From positions 32,842-96,841 of the forward strand of contig JACVRN010000005.1 of the NCBI GenBank assembly GCA_014534425.1: a stretch of DNA of 64,000 nucleotides, read 5' to 3'. This stretch comes from Pyrinomonadaceae bacterium. Lineage in GTDB: Bacteria > Acidobacteriota > Blastocatellia > Pyrinomonadales > Pyrinomonadaceae. Numbering within the stretch: the stretch's first letter is position 1; every line of letters starts with the position of its first letter. A model generated the notes under the pieces. The model did not search any database, was not told the DNA's origin, and saw only the letters and a list, made by a program, of their open reading frames with translations. Positions 8,565 to 17,854 of this stretch are shown one piece after another. Position numbers and translations under genes: made by a program.

Positions 8565-10217
8565 TTACTTTCCGTGAAGCTCACGAACGGAAACAATCTG
8601 GCCGTCGACCTCTTTGGCAACCAGCGCGACGATGGAAGGCACGGGTGGCTGCTCTGCGCTTTCAGTCGTCTTAGCTTTCGCTCCGCGAGTCGCTCCTCTG
8701 ATAGTCGCACTCGCTCCAGCGTCTCCGTCGCCTGCGCGTCCGACGATGACGTGAAAGGCGGTCGAAGCGGGCCGCATGGCCTTCATGCTGCGCGTCATGG
8801 ATTTGGGTTCGGGTGCGCGCTCTATGCCGAAGGACATGACATCGGTCTGTCCCAGGTTGGCCCGTGAAGCCAAGCGCTTTAGCTCAGCCTGAACAGCATT
8901 GCTTATGCCTGCGCCGCCTCCTCCACGAGTCTTCGCGCCGCGAGTTGTAGAAGTTGTACGCTCGACTGCGACCGGATGATTTTTAGCAAGCCAGAGACCT
9001 TTGCTGAGCAGTTGGCGGCGCACGTCCGCACGCGTAGATGCTGCGGCTTCAAACGCAGCCTTCGCGCCGCGCGTCGTGCGCTTCTGCGGGCTTGCGACCG
9101 CGACCGGCACGATTGACGGGTCGCCGTAGAGATTAAATTGCGCGAGCGTCTTCAGGTCTATGGGATCCATCTCGGGCGAAGATTCTATGTAGCGCTGGCG
9201 GGCTTCGAGCGCGGCGCGCCCTAGGCTTGCTCCCTTCAAGACGCTGTCTATGAAATACTGGCAGATAAGGTCGGCTGAGCCATTGCCAGTGGGCGGCCCG
9301 TAGGCTATGGTCGTCGAGCCGAAGTAGCCGTAAGCCTTGTTGCCCAAGTAGGTGTTGCAGATTCCCGCCTGCCCCTTCGCCAGATTGGGATTGTAAAGCT
9401 CTCCGCCGTAGCAGCACTCGGCGGCGACAATCGTGCCCTCTTTAATCTTGCCGTTGAGCAAAGAGGCGTCGTGCGCCTTAGGGTAGTTCGTGCCGCTCTG
9501 CCCGTAGAAGTGAAAGTCTGCGGGCGCGCCGTGGCAGTTGATGAAATGCGTGCGGCGCGACATGAGAGCCGCGCTCCACTTCGGGCCTTGATTCGGAGCA
9601 AGCTGAAGGTCTTTGGCCGAGCCGAAGAGATTCGTCAGGCTCATCTCCGTGGAATTTTTCCAGACCTCCGTGCTGATTCCAAGATAGCTCAAATAGTCTA
9701 CAGCCTTGAGCGACTTGTACTGGGCGGCGACCTCTATGATTCGTATCAGGTAATCGGCATCGCCCACGCCGTTCAAGTCCGGCAGGCGGCCCACAACGCG
9801 CGTGGGGCCTGTGAAATCCTGCGGCCTCTGGCTGTAAGGGGCTTCGCAGGCGTAGGGCAGGTCGCCGAACGCGAACTCGTCGCGGTCGCCGCCCAGTGGA
9901 TTGAAGACAGGGTTTCGCATGTTCTGATGCGGCACTATGTCGTTTGCGCCCAGAATCATCAGGTAGTCAGGCATGAGCGCGCGAAAGACTCCGTCAATCG
10001 CCTGCTTGTTCTGTTTGAAGTCTGCGGCGTTGGTGACGGGCTGTGCCTTCAGCTTCTTCATCGCGGTCGCATCATCAAGCGCCAGAAAGCGAGACGTGAT
10101 GCCGCGCTTTTTATCTGCGGCCATGAGCCGTTTGAGCGCGGCCTCTATCTTTGCCAACGACTTGCCGTACTTGCTCTTGAGAGCCGAGAGATTGGTTACA
10201 ATGACTTTATCATCCAT
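8565..10217 (-). CDS. cytoplasmic clan CD cysteine peptidase (C25/caspase-like)
   Basis: This 550-residue protein starts at ATG 10217, with AGAGGAG nine bases upstream; longer in-frame starts overlap that site. The middle domain shows the clan CD dyad: His229 in FINCHGAPADF and the cysteine pair C268/C269 in VAAECCYGGE, each ending a hydrophobic strand as in gingipains and caspases. No signal peptide is present, unlike secreted gingipains, so it acts inside the cell or leaves by another route. After about residue 380 comes an Ala/Arg/Gly-rich, probably disordered tail in which RGAK occurs three times (TTRGAKAAFE, TTRGAKTRGG, ATRGAKAKT). A small gene follows on the same strand. Substrate and trigger are unknown. 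Confidence 0.75.
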   Translation of the reverse strand: MDDKVIVTNLSALKSKYGKSLAKIEAALKRLMAADKKRGITSRFLALDDATAMKKLKAQPVTNAADFKQNKQAIDGVFRALMPDYLMILGANDIVPHQNMRNPVFNPLGGDRDEFAFGDLPYACEAPYSQRPQDFTGPTRVVGRLPDLNGVGDADYLIRIIEVAAQYKSLKAVDYLSYLGISTEVWKNSTEMSLTNLFGSAKDLQLAPNQGPKWSAALMSRRTHFINCHGAPADFHFYGQSGTNYPKAHDASLLNGKIKEGTIVAAECCYGGELYNPNLAKGQAGICNTYLGNKAYGYFGSTTIAYGPPTGNGSADLICQYFIDSVLKGASLGRAALEARQRYIESSPEMDPIDLKTLAQFNLYGDPSIVPVAVASPQKRTTRGAKAAFEAAASTRADVRRQLLSKGLWLAKNHPVAVERTTSTTRGAKTRGGGGAGISNAVQAELKRLASRANLGQTDVMSFGIERAPEPKSMTRSMKAMRPASTAFHVIVGRAGDGDAGASATIRGATRGAKAKTTESAEQPPVPSIVALVAKEVDGQIVSVRELHGK

Positions 10218-10403
10218 CACATTTTTCTCCTCTGAAATCTCAGCCCCCGGCATGAGAGGCTCGGACGAACGTTGCTGACTCCGGAAAGTTTTGCATCTCT
10301 CGAAGAGACGCGGCAGGCCCGGCGAGAATTATCAAACCCTGTGAAGAACCGCCCGCGACTCTATGCCCCGACGGATAGCTTTGTCAAGAGATTTGATAAA
10401 GCG

Positions 10404-10450
10404 AAAAAGAAGAACGTAAGGATGCTACACCACGTAGCGTCCTTACGTTC
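10404..10450 (-). terminator. strong terminator for the pilin gene
   Basis: A 17-base-pair stem (10434-10450 with 10412-10428, one G-T pair) around a five-base loop is followed on the minus strand by TTCTTTTTC. It lies 28 bases after the pilin stop codon. Confidence 0.85.
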
Positions 10451-10478
10451 CTCGTGGGTTCGGTTATAAAACTTCGGC

Positions 10479-10955
10479 CTACTTCGTGAGCGGCGGGTCT
10501 GTGGCTGCTGCTGGCTTCTCCGCGTTGACGCGTATGTTCGGCACATCCGGGTCAAGGTAGAAATGGTTGGTGCCTGTGCCGCCGTCCATGGGGTCTGCGT
10601 TGATTGTGTAGAAGGCTCTCTGGCCGTTTCCTGCGGGCGTGACCTTCATGGTGTAGACGTAACCCTGCACGGACGGCGTCTCGTTGGCAAAGCGCTCGTC
10701 CTCAAGCGAGCCTGCTTTGACAAGCTGCTCGAACGTGCCATAGTCGCCGCGATGGCTGAGCGAGTAAGAGGCTTGAATTTTTCTTAAAGCTTCTAGCTGC
10801 TGTATAGCCGCATTTTCGTTGGCGCTTCTGATACCCTGCTTCCAACCGTAGACGCCTACGCCCACCAGAATGCCTATGATGGCGATGACTATCATCAACT
10901 CCATCAGTGTGAATCCGCTTTCCCGCCCTCGCGTCTTTCGACGATTATCTCGCAT
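10479..10955 (-). CDS. type IV pilin-like / GspG-like prepilin
   Basis: The protein has 158 residues from ATG 10955, which has AAGGAG five bases upstream; starts further upstream lack such a site. The prepilin peptidase motif is textbook: a short basic leader (RDNRRKTRGRESG), cleavage before Phe, then FTLMELMIVIAIIGILVGVG with the conserved Glu at +5. The mature domain after the hydrophobic helix contains a type II pseudopilin/pilin-like alpha-beta region with YGTFEQLVKAG. A single pilin gene without assembly genes fits a major or minor subunit whose machinery is encoded elsewhere. The distinction between pilin and GspG cannot be made here. Confidence 0.85.
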   Translation of the reverse strand: MRDNRRKTRGRESGFTLMELMIVIAIIGILVGVGVYGWKQGIRSANENAAIQQLEALRKIQASYSLSHRGDYGTFEQLVKAGSLEDERFANETPSVQGYVYTMKVTPAGNGQRAFYTINADPMDGGTGTNHFYLDPDVPNIRVNAEKPAAATDPPLTK

Positions 10956-11216
10956 ATAGACTCCTTCGAATAAATTCATTAAAGCTACACGAGCTAGCTT
11001 CAAAAAGGTTCCCTAATCTTACTCTCTTCTGATACAAAACGGAGCGTCGCTGGTTGCACCAGCCGTTAATATTACTAAAGGCAAAAGTAAAAAAGCAAAA
11101 GAGCATCAAGCCATCTCCAGCCGCTTTGCGTACATCGGAAACGTGCGGCTTCCAGGCTAAACATGTAGAATAAACGGGAGACGCGCCCCCTTAGGGCCTG
11201 AAGATAAAATATTTCC

Positions 11217-12206
11217 ATGAGACGATTGCAGACAGCAGACCAGGGAGAGACGCAGGCGCTCGTGAGGGCGGCTGCGGGCCGGGTAGAGCGCCTGCAATCC
11301 GCCATAGAGAGCGTCATCAAGGGCAAGCCCGAAGCCGTGCGCCTGGCCGTCGTCACGCTGATTGCCGGAGGACACCTGCTCGTAGAAGACGTGCCCGGCG
11401 TGGGCAAGACCACTCTGGCTCAAGCTCTGGCCCGCGCGCTCGACTGCTCTTTCCAGCGTATACAGTTCACCTCAGACCTTCTGCCCTCGGATGTGATAGG
11501 GCTTTCCATCTACAACCAGCATTCGGGAGTCTTCGAGTGGAAGCCCGGCCCCGTCTTCGCCAACGTGGTGCTGGCCGACGAAATCAATCGCACGACGCCC
11601 AAGACTCAATCGGCGCTGCTTGAGGCCATGGCGGAGCGACACGTCACGGTCGAAGGCACCACGCACCCTCTGCCGGAGCCTTTCATAGTCGTCGCCACGC
11701 AGAATCCCATAGAGCATCACGGAACCTATCCGCTACCGGAATCGCAGCTTGACCGCTTCATGCTGCGGCTGAGAATAGGATACCCGGAGGCGGAAGATGA
11801 AAAGCAGATTATACGCGACCGCGAGCGGGCAGAGCCTATGGAACACTTGCGGCCTGTGATGACGGGCGAAGACATAAGGGAATTGCAGCAGGCCGTCGCG
11901 GAGGTTTCCGTGGACGATGCGCTCGTAGATTACCTGATGCGAATTGTGGAGGCCACGCGCGATTCCGAGATGCTGGATTTAGGAGTAAGCCCGCGCGGAA
12001 CACTCGCGCTCTTTCGCGCAGCGCAGGCAATGGCCCTGACCGAAGAGCGAAGCTACTGCGTGCCGGACGACATCAAACGCCTGGTGCTTCCGGTCTTCGC
12101 GCACCGCCTGGTCGTCAGCTCTCGCTTCTCATCAAGTCTGCGCCGCTCGGAAGAGGCCGAAGCCGTCCTACGCGAAATCATGAAAACCGTGAGCGTACCG
12201 CTTTAA
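11217..12206 (+). CDS. MoxR-family AAA+ ATPase
   Basis: MoxR ATPases act as chaperones that help assemble or activate enzyme or envelope complexes. The 329-residue length is typical. Walker A is DVPGVGKTT at 58-66, Walker B and sensor regions are VVLADEINRTTPKTQSALLE and VATQNPIE, and the C-terminal lid follows GVSPRGTLALF. The ATG at 11217 begins an N-terminal helix common in the family. The DUF58 gene follows after 100 bases that hold an inverted repeat. This moxR-DUF58 order is widespread, with the pair thought to act on von Willebrand-domain partners that are not present here. Confidence 0.9.
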   Translation: MRRLQTADQGETQALVRAAAGRVERLQSAIESVIKGKPEAVRLAVVTLIAGGHLLVEDVPGVGKTTLAQALARALDCSFQRIQFTSDLLPSDVIGLSIYNQHSGVFEWKPGPVFANVVLADEINRTTPKTQSALLEAMAERHVTVEGTTHPLPEPFIVVATQNPIEHHGTYPLPESQLDRFMLRLRIGYPEAEDEKQIIRDRERAEPMEHLRPVMTGEDIRELQQAVAEVSVDDALVDYLMRIVEATRDSEMLDLGVSPRGTLALFRAAQAMALTEERSYCVPDDIKRLVLPVFAHRLVVSSRFSSSLRRSEEAEAVLREIMKTVSVPL

Positions 12207-12207
12207 G

Positions 12208-12302
12208 AAGTCTAGAGAGTCTAGGGAGTCTGGAGAGTCTAGAGAGAAGAACGTCTTTTTACTCTCCAGACACTCAGGACTCTCCAGACTCTCCAGACTG
12301 TC
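12208..12302. repeat. imperfect inverted repeat built of short direct repeats
   Basis: The gap between moxR and the DUF58 gene has a left arm made of tandem AGTCTAGAG/AGTCTGGAG-like 9-10-mers (12208-12246) and a right arm of ACTCTCCAG repeats (12261-12302). The arms can pair into a long imperfect stem whose loop carries a five-T run. It could dampen transcription between the two genes. Confidence 0.6.
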
Positions 12303-12306
12303 TTTA

Positions 12307-13671
12307 ATGGCTTCTCTTTTCAAAAAAGTTGTGGCGTGGCGGAATGCCATCCTGGGCACGACGTTGGTGCTGATGGGGATGGTGGCAGCGACCGTGACGG
12401 TGATGGCGCGGCGCACGGAGGATGCCGAGCTTGCGAGCGCTGCCGCCATAGCTTCGCTCGTCATAGCCGCGCTTTTGACCATCTTCGTCGTGCCGCCTCT
12501 GGCGCGTTCGGCCCGCTCGGAGTTCGGGCGCGTAGACCTTCCGTTTGAGATAACAAAAGGCGGGCTTATTTTCCTGAGCGTGCTCGGAGTGGTTGCGTTC
12601 GCGGCCTGGAACACGGGCAACAATCTTCTTTTCCTGGTCTTCTCGCTTCTGCTTTCGACTATCTTCGTGGCGTGGGCTGCGGCGCGAACTTCGCTGCGCG
12701 ACATGGTCGTCAAGGCTCGATTCCCAGACCACATCTTTGCTGGCGAGCCTGCGCCCGTGATTGTCACCCTGAGAAACGCCAAGAGATTCTTTCCCTCCTT
12801 CTCCGTGCTGGTGGAAGCGCGGGGGCCTGACGAGACTCTGCAAAGCATTAGGCGGCGCAGGAGAAAGAGAATCAGGTTTGCCAATCGCGCCCTGGCCTAT
12901 TTCATGTACGTGCCGCACCGCGCCGCAGCCGAGCAGCGCGTCGAGCAGCTTTTCGAAAAACGCGGCCATGTGCTTATCACAGGCTTTGAAATCTCCACGC
13001 GCTTTCCCTTCGGATTCTTTCGCCGTCGAAGACGCTTGCGTGCGCGCAACGTTGACCTCATCGTTTATCCGAAGCCGGAGCCTATCAGCGACGAGTTGCA
13101 CCTGCTGCCGCTAAACGCCGGTCAGCATCTTTCACTCAGGCGCGGCGCAGGCTTTGACCTCTTCGCGCTGCGCGACTACCAGCCGCAGGACGACCTGCGC
13201 CACATAGACTGGAAGGCCACGGCGCGCTCGCGCCGCCTGACCGTGCGAGAGTTCACTGCCGAAGACGAGCGCCGCATCACCATAGCTCTGGACAGAAAGA
13301 TTCCGCAGGGCGCGGACGCGAAAGAGATGACGAAGCGTTTTGAAAAAAGCGTCAATTACGCCGCGTCGCTGATAGCGCACTTTATCACCGAGCGCGTGGA
13401 GGTTCGCCTCGCCCTTGGCGACGAGATGGGACGCTATGGCACGGGCCAGGAGCATCTCTATCGCTGCCTCAGGCGGCTGGCCCTGGTCACGCCAAGCTTC
13501 GATAAAGAGGAAGGCGTAAGCGCAAAGACGCTCGAAACCTCCAGCGCGGAAGAGGAGGGTCAGCCGGAGTCGCACATAGCGGACGGCAACTTCGCCATCC
13601 TGCTCACGACCGCAAAGCCAGGCTCCATCCCCGCAAACATCTGGCGCTCGTCTTACGTCAAGTACTTTTAG
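12307..13671 (+). CDS. DUF58 domain membrane protein
   Basis: This 454-residue partner of MoxR has two or three N-terminal membrane segments: NAILGTTLVLMGMVAATVTVM, a second near residue 50, and a third around NNLLFLVFSLLLSTIFVAW. A cytosolic or periplasmic domain follows. The DUF58 signature appears as LRHIDWKATARSRRLTVREF near residue 300, where DUF58 proteins carry a conserved D/H-x-D-W. The tail resembles a von Willebrand A-like fold (RRITIALDRKI). No ribosome site stands out ahead of the ATG at 12307. Its role is probably in envelope or protease-complex assembly with MoxR, which is inferred from the pairing. Confidence 0.85.
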   Translation: MASLFKKVVAWRNAILGTTLVLMGMVAATVTVMARRTEDAELASAAAIASLVIAALLTIFVVPPLARSARSEFGRVDLPFEITKGGLIFLSVLGVVAFAAWNTGNNLLFLVFSLLLSTIFVAWAAARTSLRDMVVKARFPDHIFAGEPAPVIVTLRNAKRFFPSFSVLVEARGPDETLQSIRRRRRKRIRFANRALAYFMYVPHRAAAEQRVEQLFEKRGHVLITGFEISTRFPFGFFRRRRRLRARNVDLIVYPKPEPISDELHLLPLNAGQHLSLRRGAGFDLFALRDYQPQDDLRHIDWKATARSRRLTVREFTAEDERRITIALDRKIPQGADAKEMTKRFEKSVNYAASLIAHFITERVEVRLALGDEMGRYGTGQEHLYRCLRRLALVTPSFDKEEGVSAKTLETSSAEEEGQPESHIADGNFAILLTTAKPGSIPANIWRSSYVKYF

Positions 13672-13688
13672 TATTTAAAGGAAGATTC

Positions 13689-13752
13689 AAACAGAATGGA
13701 CAGGATAAAGAAGAAATAATTCTTTCTCTTTTATCCTGTCCATCCTGTTAAT
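13689..13752. repeat. dispersed inverted repeat, copy 1
   Basis: The left arm resembles AACAGAATGGACAGGATAAA and the right arm is its near-perfect complement TTTATCCTGTCCATCCTGTT, separated by about 18 AT-rich bases. Related copies lie at 16304-16370 and 19956-20022, with a half copy at 46817. It sits between the DUF58 gene and the spermidine synthase-like gene. Confidence 0.85.
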
Positions 13753-13809
13753 TTTTCCTACTTGAGTTAGAATCTTGTCTCATTCTATAGATTCGAGGAC
13801 ACAATCCGT

Positions 13810-16308
13810 TTGTCATCTGTTTCCGCCGTAGATGTGGTGCGCGCGAGGCGCAACCTTCTGTATTCGACCGCGAGCCTCTGGGTCATAAGTATCTGCTTTA
13901 TCTTCTCCGGCGCGACGGGCCTGATTTATGAAGTCCTGTGGGCGCGCATGCTGGGGCTGGTCTTCGGGGCGACGACTTTCGCCATCAGCACTGTGCTGGC
14001 CGCGTTCATGGGCGGACTCGCTCTGGGGAGCGCAGCCGCAGGTCGTATGGGTGCGCGCATCAAGCGCCCGCTCAGAGCCTACGGTTTGATTGAGATAGCC
14101 ATTGCGCTGTACGCGCTCGCGGTGCCTTTCCTGTTCGGGTTGATTGACCAACTGTACGCGCTTATCTGGACAGAGTTTCGTCCGGGCTTCTACGTCTTTA
14201 GCATCTGGCGCTTCGTGCTTTCGTGCGCCGCGCTTCTTATCCCCACGGCTTTGATGGGAGCAACGCTGCCAGTGCTTTCGGCTGCGCTGCTCTTGCGCGC
14301 TCGCAGCCACTCTTCAAACGCAGTCGCACGTCTTTACACCTGCAATCTGGCGGGCGCAATCCTTGGAACACTCGCGGCAGGTTTCCTGCTGCTCCCGTTC
14401 TTCGGCCTAAGGTTCACCATCTGGACGGCTGCCTTCATCAACATAGTCGTGGGCGTCGCAGCAATCATCTCTGACCGTAGCGAAAGCAGGACGGTTGAAG
14501 AGAGAAGGGCGAGCGATGAGAGCGAAGATGACGGTAAAGCTGTAGAGCGGACGGGCGCGGTTCGGGTCGGGCGGAAGGGGTTCTGGCTTTTGTGCGCGGC
14601 TGTCTCGGGCTTTGTCACCATCAGCACGCAGGTCGCGTGGACGCGCGTGCTGACGATGATTATTGGCTCAAGCACCTACGCCTTCAGCCTTGTAGTAGCG
14701 CTCTTCCTGCTAGGGCTAGCGCTCGGAGCTTACATCGTCGGGCGCTCAAAGCTTTCTGCGCGCCTTCGCGGCGCGGTTATGGTGGTGGAGCTTCTGACGG
14801 GCGCGAGCATTCTCTTGAGCATCTGGTTCGTTAACAGCGCGCCGGGCATCCTCTTTAATCAGGGCACGCGGCTCGGCGTTAACTCTTGGACGGGATTGCT
14901 GGCGCTGCAAGGCGCTACGTCAGCGCTGATAGTTCTGGTGCCTGCCGTCTTGATGGGAATGGTGATGCCGCTCGTGCTGGTCTGGGCGGAGAGTGAAAAG
15001 GGACTGTCGGTGCGGCTGGTCGGTAGAAGCTACGCGGTCAACACCCTCGGAGCGATTGCGGGCGCGTTCCTGACGGGCTTTCTCTTTATCCCCAAGATAG
15101 GCACGCGATTCACAATCCTGTTCGCGGGCTGGCTCTGTCTAATCATAGCGGGGCTTGCTTACAGGCCCACGCGCGGGAAGGCGGACACGCTTCTGCTCAG
15201 GCGCATAGTAGTTATTGCTGCGGCCATCATTCTGCCTCTCTTCCTTTTCCGCATCGTGCCGCGCCTCAACAGCGCAGACCTCTCTATAGGCGTTTACGAC
15301 CGCCTTGCGCGCGGGCTTGCAGGCTCGCAGGGAAGCGCTGCGGGCGGAGATGGAAAAGTTTTCAGCCCGCAGACGAATCGCGTGTTGATGTTTGAAGAAG
15401 GGCCGACGGCGACCGTGACGGTGCGAGAGGATTGGGGCATAAGGTCTATGGCGATTAACGGGCGCACGAATGCTTCCGATAATTTCGCCACGGACGGCGA
15501 CATGGCGACGCAGGTGATGGTGGGGCAGCTTCCCCTTCTTGTTGCGCCGCGCACGGACAATGCCCTGATAGTGGGCTACGCTTCGGGCGTGAGCGTAGGC
15601 TCCATGCTTCAATCTGAGCTTCGCTCGCTGGAATGCGTAGAGCTTGAGCCTGTGACGGTCAAGGCTGCGGAAAAGTTTTTCGAGCACGTCAACAATAGCC
15701 CTACAAGGGACGCGCGTCTCAAATTAATCATAGACGACGCGCGCACATACCTTCGCGTGGTGCCCGCGCAGTACGACATCATAGTCAGCGAGCCTAGCCA
15801 CCCTTGGGTGCCGGGCGTGGCTAATCTCTTCACGCAGGAGTTTTTTGAATTGGGCCTCGCGCGTCTCAAAGAAGACGGCGTCTTTGTGCAGTGGGTGCAG
15901 ATTTACCAGCTTTCCACGGATTCTTTGCGCTCCGTGCTGGCTACTTACAAGAGCGTCTTTCCGCACGTCATGATGTTTCGCGTCGGCGGCGCTGGCGCGG
16001 GCAAAGATTTGATACTGGTCGGCAGCCGCGCCCCTCTCAACCTCGACCGCGTGGAAGAGCGCATGCGTGATGCGCGCATCAAGGCAGAGCTTGCGCGCGT
16101 AAACATTCTTGAGAAGCGGGACGTTGCGGCATGGTACGTCTGCGATGAAACCGAACTTGGCCCGGCTGTCGAAGGCGCGCCGATTAACACGGACGACAAC
16201 ATGCGTATCGAAAACCGCGCCCCCAGAGAAGCCTTCCTGCCCCTCATGCAATCCAACTCCGCATGGATTGAAAAGCTGGCGGCAGAGGCAAGCAGCAAGA
16301 AGAATTAA
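13810..16308 (+). CDS. membrane protein with C-terminal spermidine synthase-like domain
   Basis: This 832-residue protein fuses an N-terminal multi-pass membrane region to a cytosolic spermidine synthase-like domain. The membrane part has about a dozen segments, beginning SLWVISICFIFSGATGLIYE with the frequent GLIYEVLWARML motif. The C-terminal domain (about 530-790) shows a Rossmann-type methyltransferase fold: LIVGYASGVSVGS replaces the usual GGGDG loop, ECVELEPVTVKAA ends in the acidic ligand position, DDARTYLR follows, and IVSEPSHPWVPG corresponds to the catalytic D-loop. Real polyamine synthesis is doubtful because the glycine loop is altered. The start is TTG at 13810 with GAGGAC ten bases upstream. 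The stop lies inside repeat copy 2. Confidence 0.82.
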   Translation: MSSVSAVDVVRARRNLLYSTASLWVISICFIFSGATGLIYEVLWARMLGLVFGATTFAISTVLAAFMGGLALGSAAAGRMGARIKRPLRAYGLIEIAIALYALAVPFLFGLIDQLYALIWTEFRPGFYVFSIWRFVLSCAALLIPTALMGATLPVLSAALLLRARSHSSNAVARLYTCNLAGAILGTLAAGFLLLPFFGLRFTIWTAAFINIVVGVAAIISDRSESRTVEERRASDESEDDGKAVERTGAVRVGRKGFWLLCAAVSGFVTISTQVAWTRVLTMIIGSSTYAFSLVVALFLLGLALGAYIVGRSKLSARLRGAVMVVELLTGASILLSIWFVNSAPGILFNQGTRLGVNSWTGLLALQGATSALIVLVPAVLMGMVMPLVLVWAESEKGLSVRLVGRSYAVNTLGAIAGAFLTGFLFIPKIGTRFTILFAGWLCLIIAGLAYRPTRGKADTLLLRRIVVIAAAIILPLFLFRIVPRLNSADLSIGVYDRLARGLAGSQGSAAGGDGKVFSPQTNRVLMFEEGPTATVTVREDWGIRSMAINGRTNASDNFATDGDMATQVMVGQLPLLVAPRTDNALIVGYASGVSVGSMLQSELRSLECVELEPVTVKAAEKFFEHVNNSPTRDARLKLIIDDARTYLRVVPAQYDIIVSEPSHPWVPGVANLFTQEFFELGLARLKEDGVFVQWVQIYQLSTDSLRSVLATYKSVFPHVMMFRVGGAGAGKDLILVGSRAPLNLDRVEERMRDARIKAELARVNILEKRDVAAWYVCDETELGPAVEGAPINTDDNMRIENRAPREAFLPLMQSNSAWIEKLAAEASSKKN

Positions 16309-16370
16309 CAGGATGGACAGGATAAAGAAATAGAAGTAGTTCTGCTTTTATCCTGTCTATCCTGTTAATT
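16304..16370. repeat. dispersed inverted repeat, copy 2
   Basis: This copy opens ATTAACAGGATGGACAGGAT and closes with ATCCTGTCTATCCTGTTAAT. The TAA stop of the upstream gene is the first part of the repeat, and the convergent hemY gene ends 12 bases further on. In this place it could also work as a bidirectional terminator. Confidence 0.85.
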
Positions 16371-16381
16371 CCTTCCTCCTA

Positions 16382-17839
16382 TCACCGCAGCGCTTTGATT
16401 ATCTCGTCGGCTGCGCGAGAGCCGGAGCGTATGCAGTCCGGGATGCCTGCCCCGTGGTAGGCGTTACCAATCAGTTGCAGTGTGCCGAGGGCGTAGACTC
16501 TCTGCTTGATGCGCGCGACTCTTTCAAGATGTCCTATCATGTACTGCGCCATAGAGCGCGGCCATTTCTCTACAACGGAAAAGAGGGGCGGCTTTTCGAT
16601 TCCCAGGAGCGCGCGTAAATCTTCAAGCACGCGGCGCGTCATCTCTTCTTCATCGAGCGCGAACATTTCGGGCTGCAACGCTCCGCCGACGAAGGCGCGC
16701 AGGACTGCGTGGCCTTCGGGAGCGCGCCCCTTGAACTTGACGCTCGTAAACGTGCAGGCCAGGACTGTGCGCCGCTCAGCGAAAGGCACCACGAAGCCGA
16801 AGCCGTCCAGGGGATGCGGAATGTCCGCGCGCCGCCAGCCGAAGTTAATCGTGGCCGTAGACGCATAGGGAATCGCTTCCAACTCGGAAGCAAGCTGCGA
16901 ATCAACCTCGCTGAGAAGCGCTCCGGCAGCATAAGCCGGAAGCGCAACGCAGACGGCATCGGCGCGAATCTCTTCCTCGCCCGCTACCTTAACGTGCCAC
17001 TCTCTCTTCTCTTTGTCGAAGCGGATTGCTTCAACATGCGTGTTGAGTCGTATAACTCCGGCGGGCAGCCGCGCGGCCAGAGTGTCCGAGAGAAGCTGCA
17101 TCCCTTCATCGAAAGAGAGGAAGAGGCTGTAGCGTGCGCCGCTTGTGCCCCGCGACTCTTCGCGCGTCAGCTTGCGACGGTTGTTCCACATAGCCCAGAT
17201 GAGGCTGCGATGCTTGCGCTCCATCTCAAGAAAGCGCGGCATGGTAGCCTTCAAACTCAGCTTCTCAGGGTCGGCAGTGTAGATGCCGCCGACCATTGGC
17301 TGCGCCATGCGCTCAAGCGCTTCGCGCCCGAAGCGGCGGCGAACAAACTCCGCCAGGCTCTCGTCCGATGAGCCGTTCCCGCCAACGGCGCGGCGCGGCA
17401 GAAAAAGCTCAAGAGCCATACGAGCCTTTCCCTGCCAACTGAAAATCCCCGAAGTGACGAAGGGCCAGAGACGCGACGGCGCTAAAAGCTGAAAGCCTTC
17501 GGGGACTGGAAGCAGTCGGCCCGCGCGGACTATGAAGCTGCGCCGGTGCTCGCTGTTGGTTTGAATCAATCGCTCTACAAGACCTATGCGGCGGGCTAGT
17601 TCAAGCACCTCCGGCTTTTCCGAGATGAAAGAGTCCGGTCCCGTCTCAAGCAGAAAGCCGTCCCGTTTGCGCGTGCGAATCGTTCCTCCAACCTGAGACA
17701 AGCGCTCAAGCAGCAGAACTTCCAGAGCCATAGCGGAATCTTCCGCCCCGCGCTCAATCAAACGGTGCGCCGCCGCGAGGCCACTGATTCCGCCGCCTAT
17801 GATGACTACGCGCCGAGACTTTTTCACTTCGCTTTGCAT
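16382..17839 (-). CDS. hemY: protoporphyrinogen oxidase (HemY type)
   Basis: This enzyme oxidises (copro)protoporphyrinogen to the porphyrin with FAD and oxygen, late in haem synthesis. The 485-residue length fits. The FAD motif VVIIGGGISGLAAAHRL is at the N-terminus, followed by TRKRDGFLLETGPDSF, a hallmark of the family, and the C-terminal LIGNAYHGAGIPDCIRSG motif. A GGAAG ribosome site precedes ATG 17839. It is the last gene of a leftward group: hemE, hemH, epimerase, hemY. Whether the substrate is coproporphyrinogen or protoporphyrinogen cannot be read from the sequence, and no hemQ is in the window. Confidence 0.9.
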   Translation of the reverse strand: MQSEVKKSRRVVIIGGGISGLAAAHRLIERGAEDSAMALEVLLLERLSQVGGTIRTRKRDGFLLETGPDSFISEKPEVLELARRIGLVERLIQTNSEHRRSFIVRAGRLLPVPEGFQLLAPSRLWPFVTSGIFSWQGKARMALELFLPRRAVGGNGSSDESLAEFVRRRFGREALERMAQPMVGGIYTADPEKLSLKATMPRFLEMERKHRSLIWAMWNNRRKLTREESRGTSGARYSLFLSFDEGMQLLSDTLAARLPAGVIRLNTHVEAIRFDKEKREWHVKVAGEEEIRADAVCVALPAYAAGALLSEVDSQLASELEAIPYASTATINFGWRRADIPHPLDGFGFVVPFAERRTVLACTFTSVKFKGRAPEGHAVLRAFVGGALQPEMFALDEEEMTRRVLEDLRALLGIEKPPLFSVVEKWPRSMAQYMIGHLERVARIKQRVYALGTLQLIGNAYHGAGIPDCIRSGSRAADEIIKALR

Positions 17840-17854
17840 CTGAGAACTTCCGTT

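Noticed and set aside
9471..10235. 254-residue plus-strand frame
   Set aside because: It is antisense to the clan CD peptidase, whose motifs and start site are convincing.
13810..16308. Plain MFS transporter
   Set aside because: The C-terminal 260 residues clearly match a spermidine synthase-like fold, so it is a fusion.
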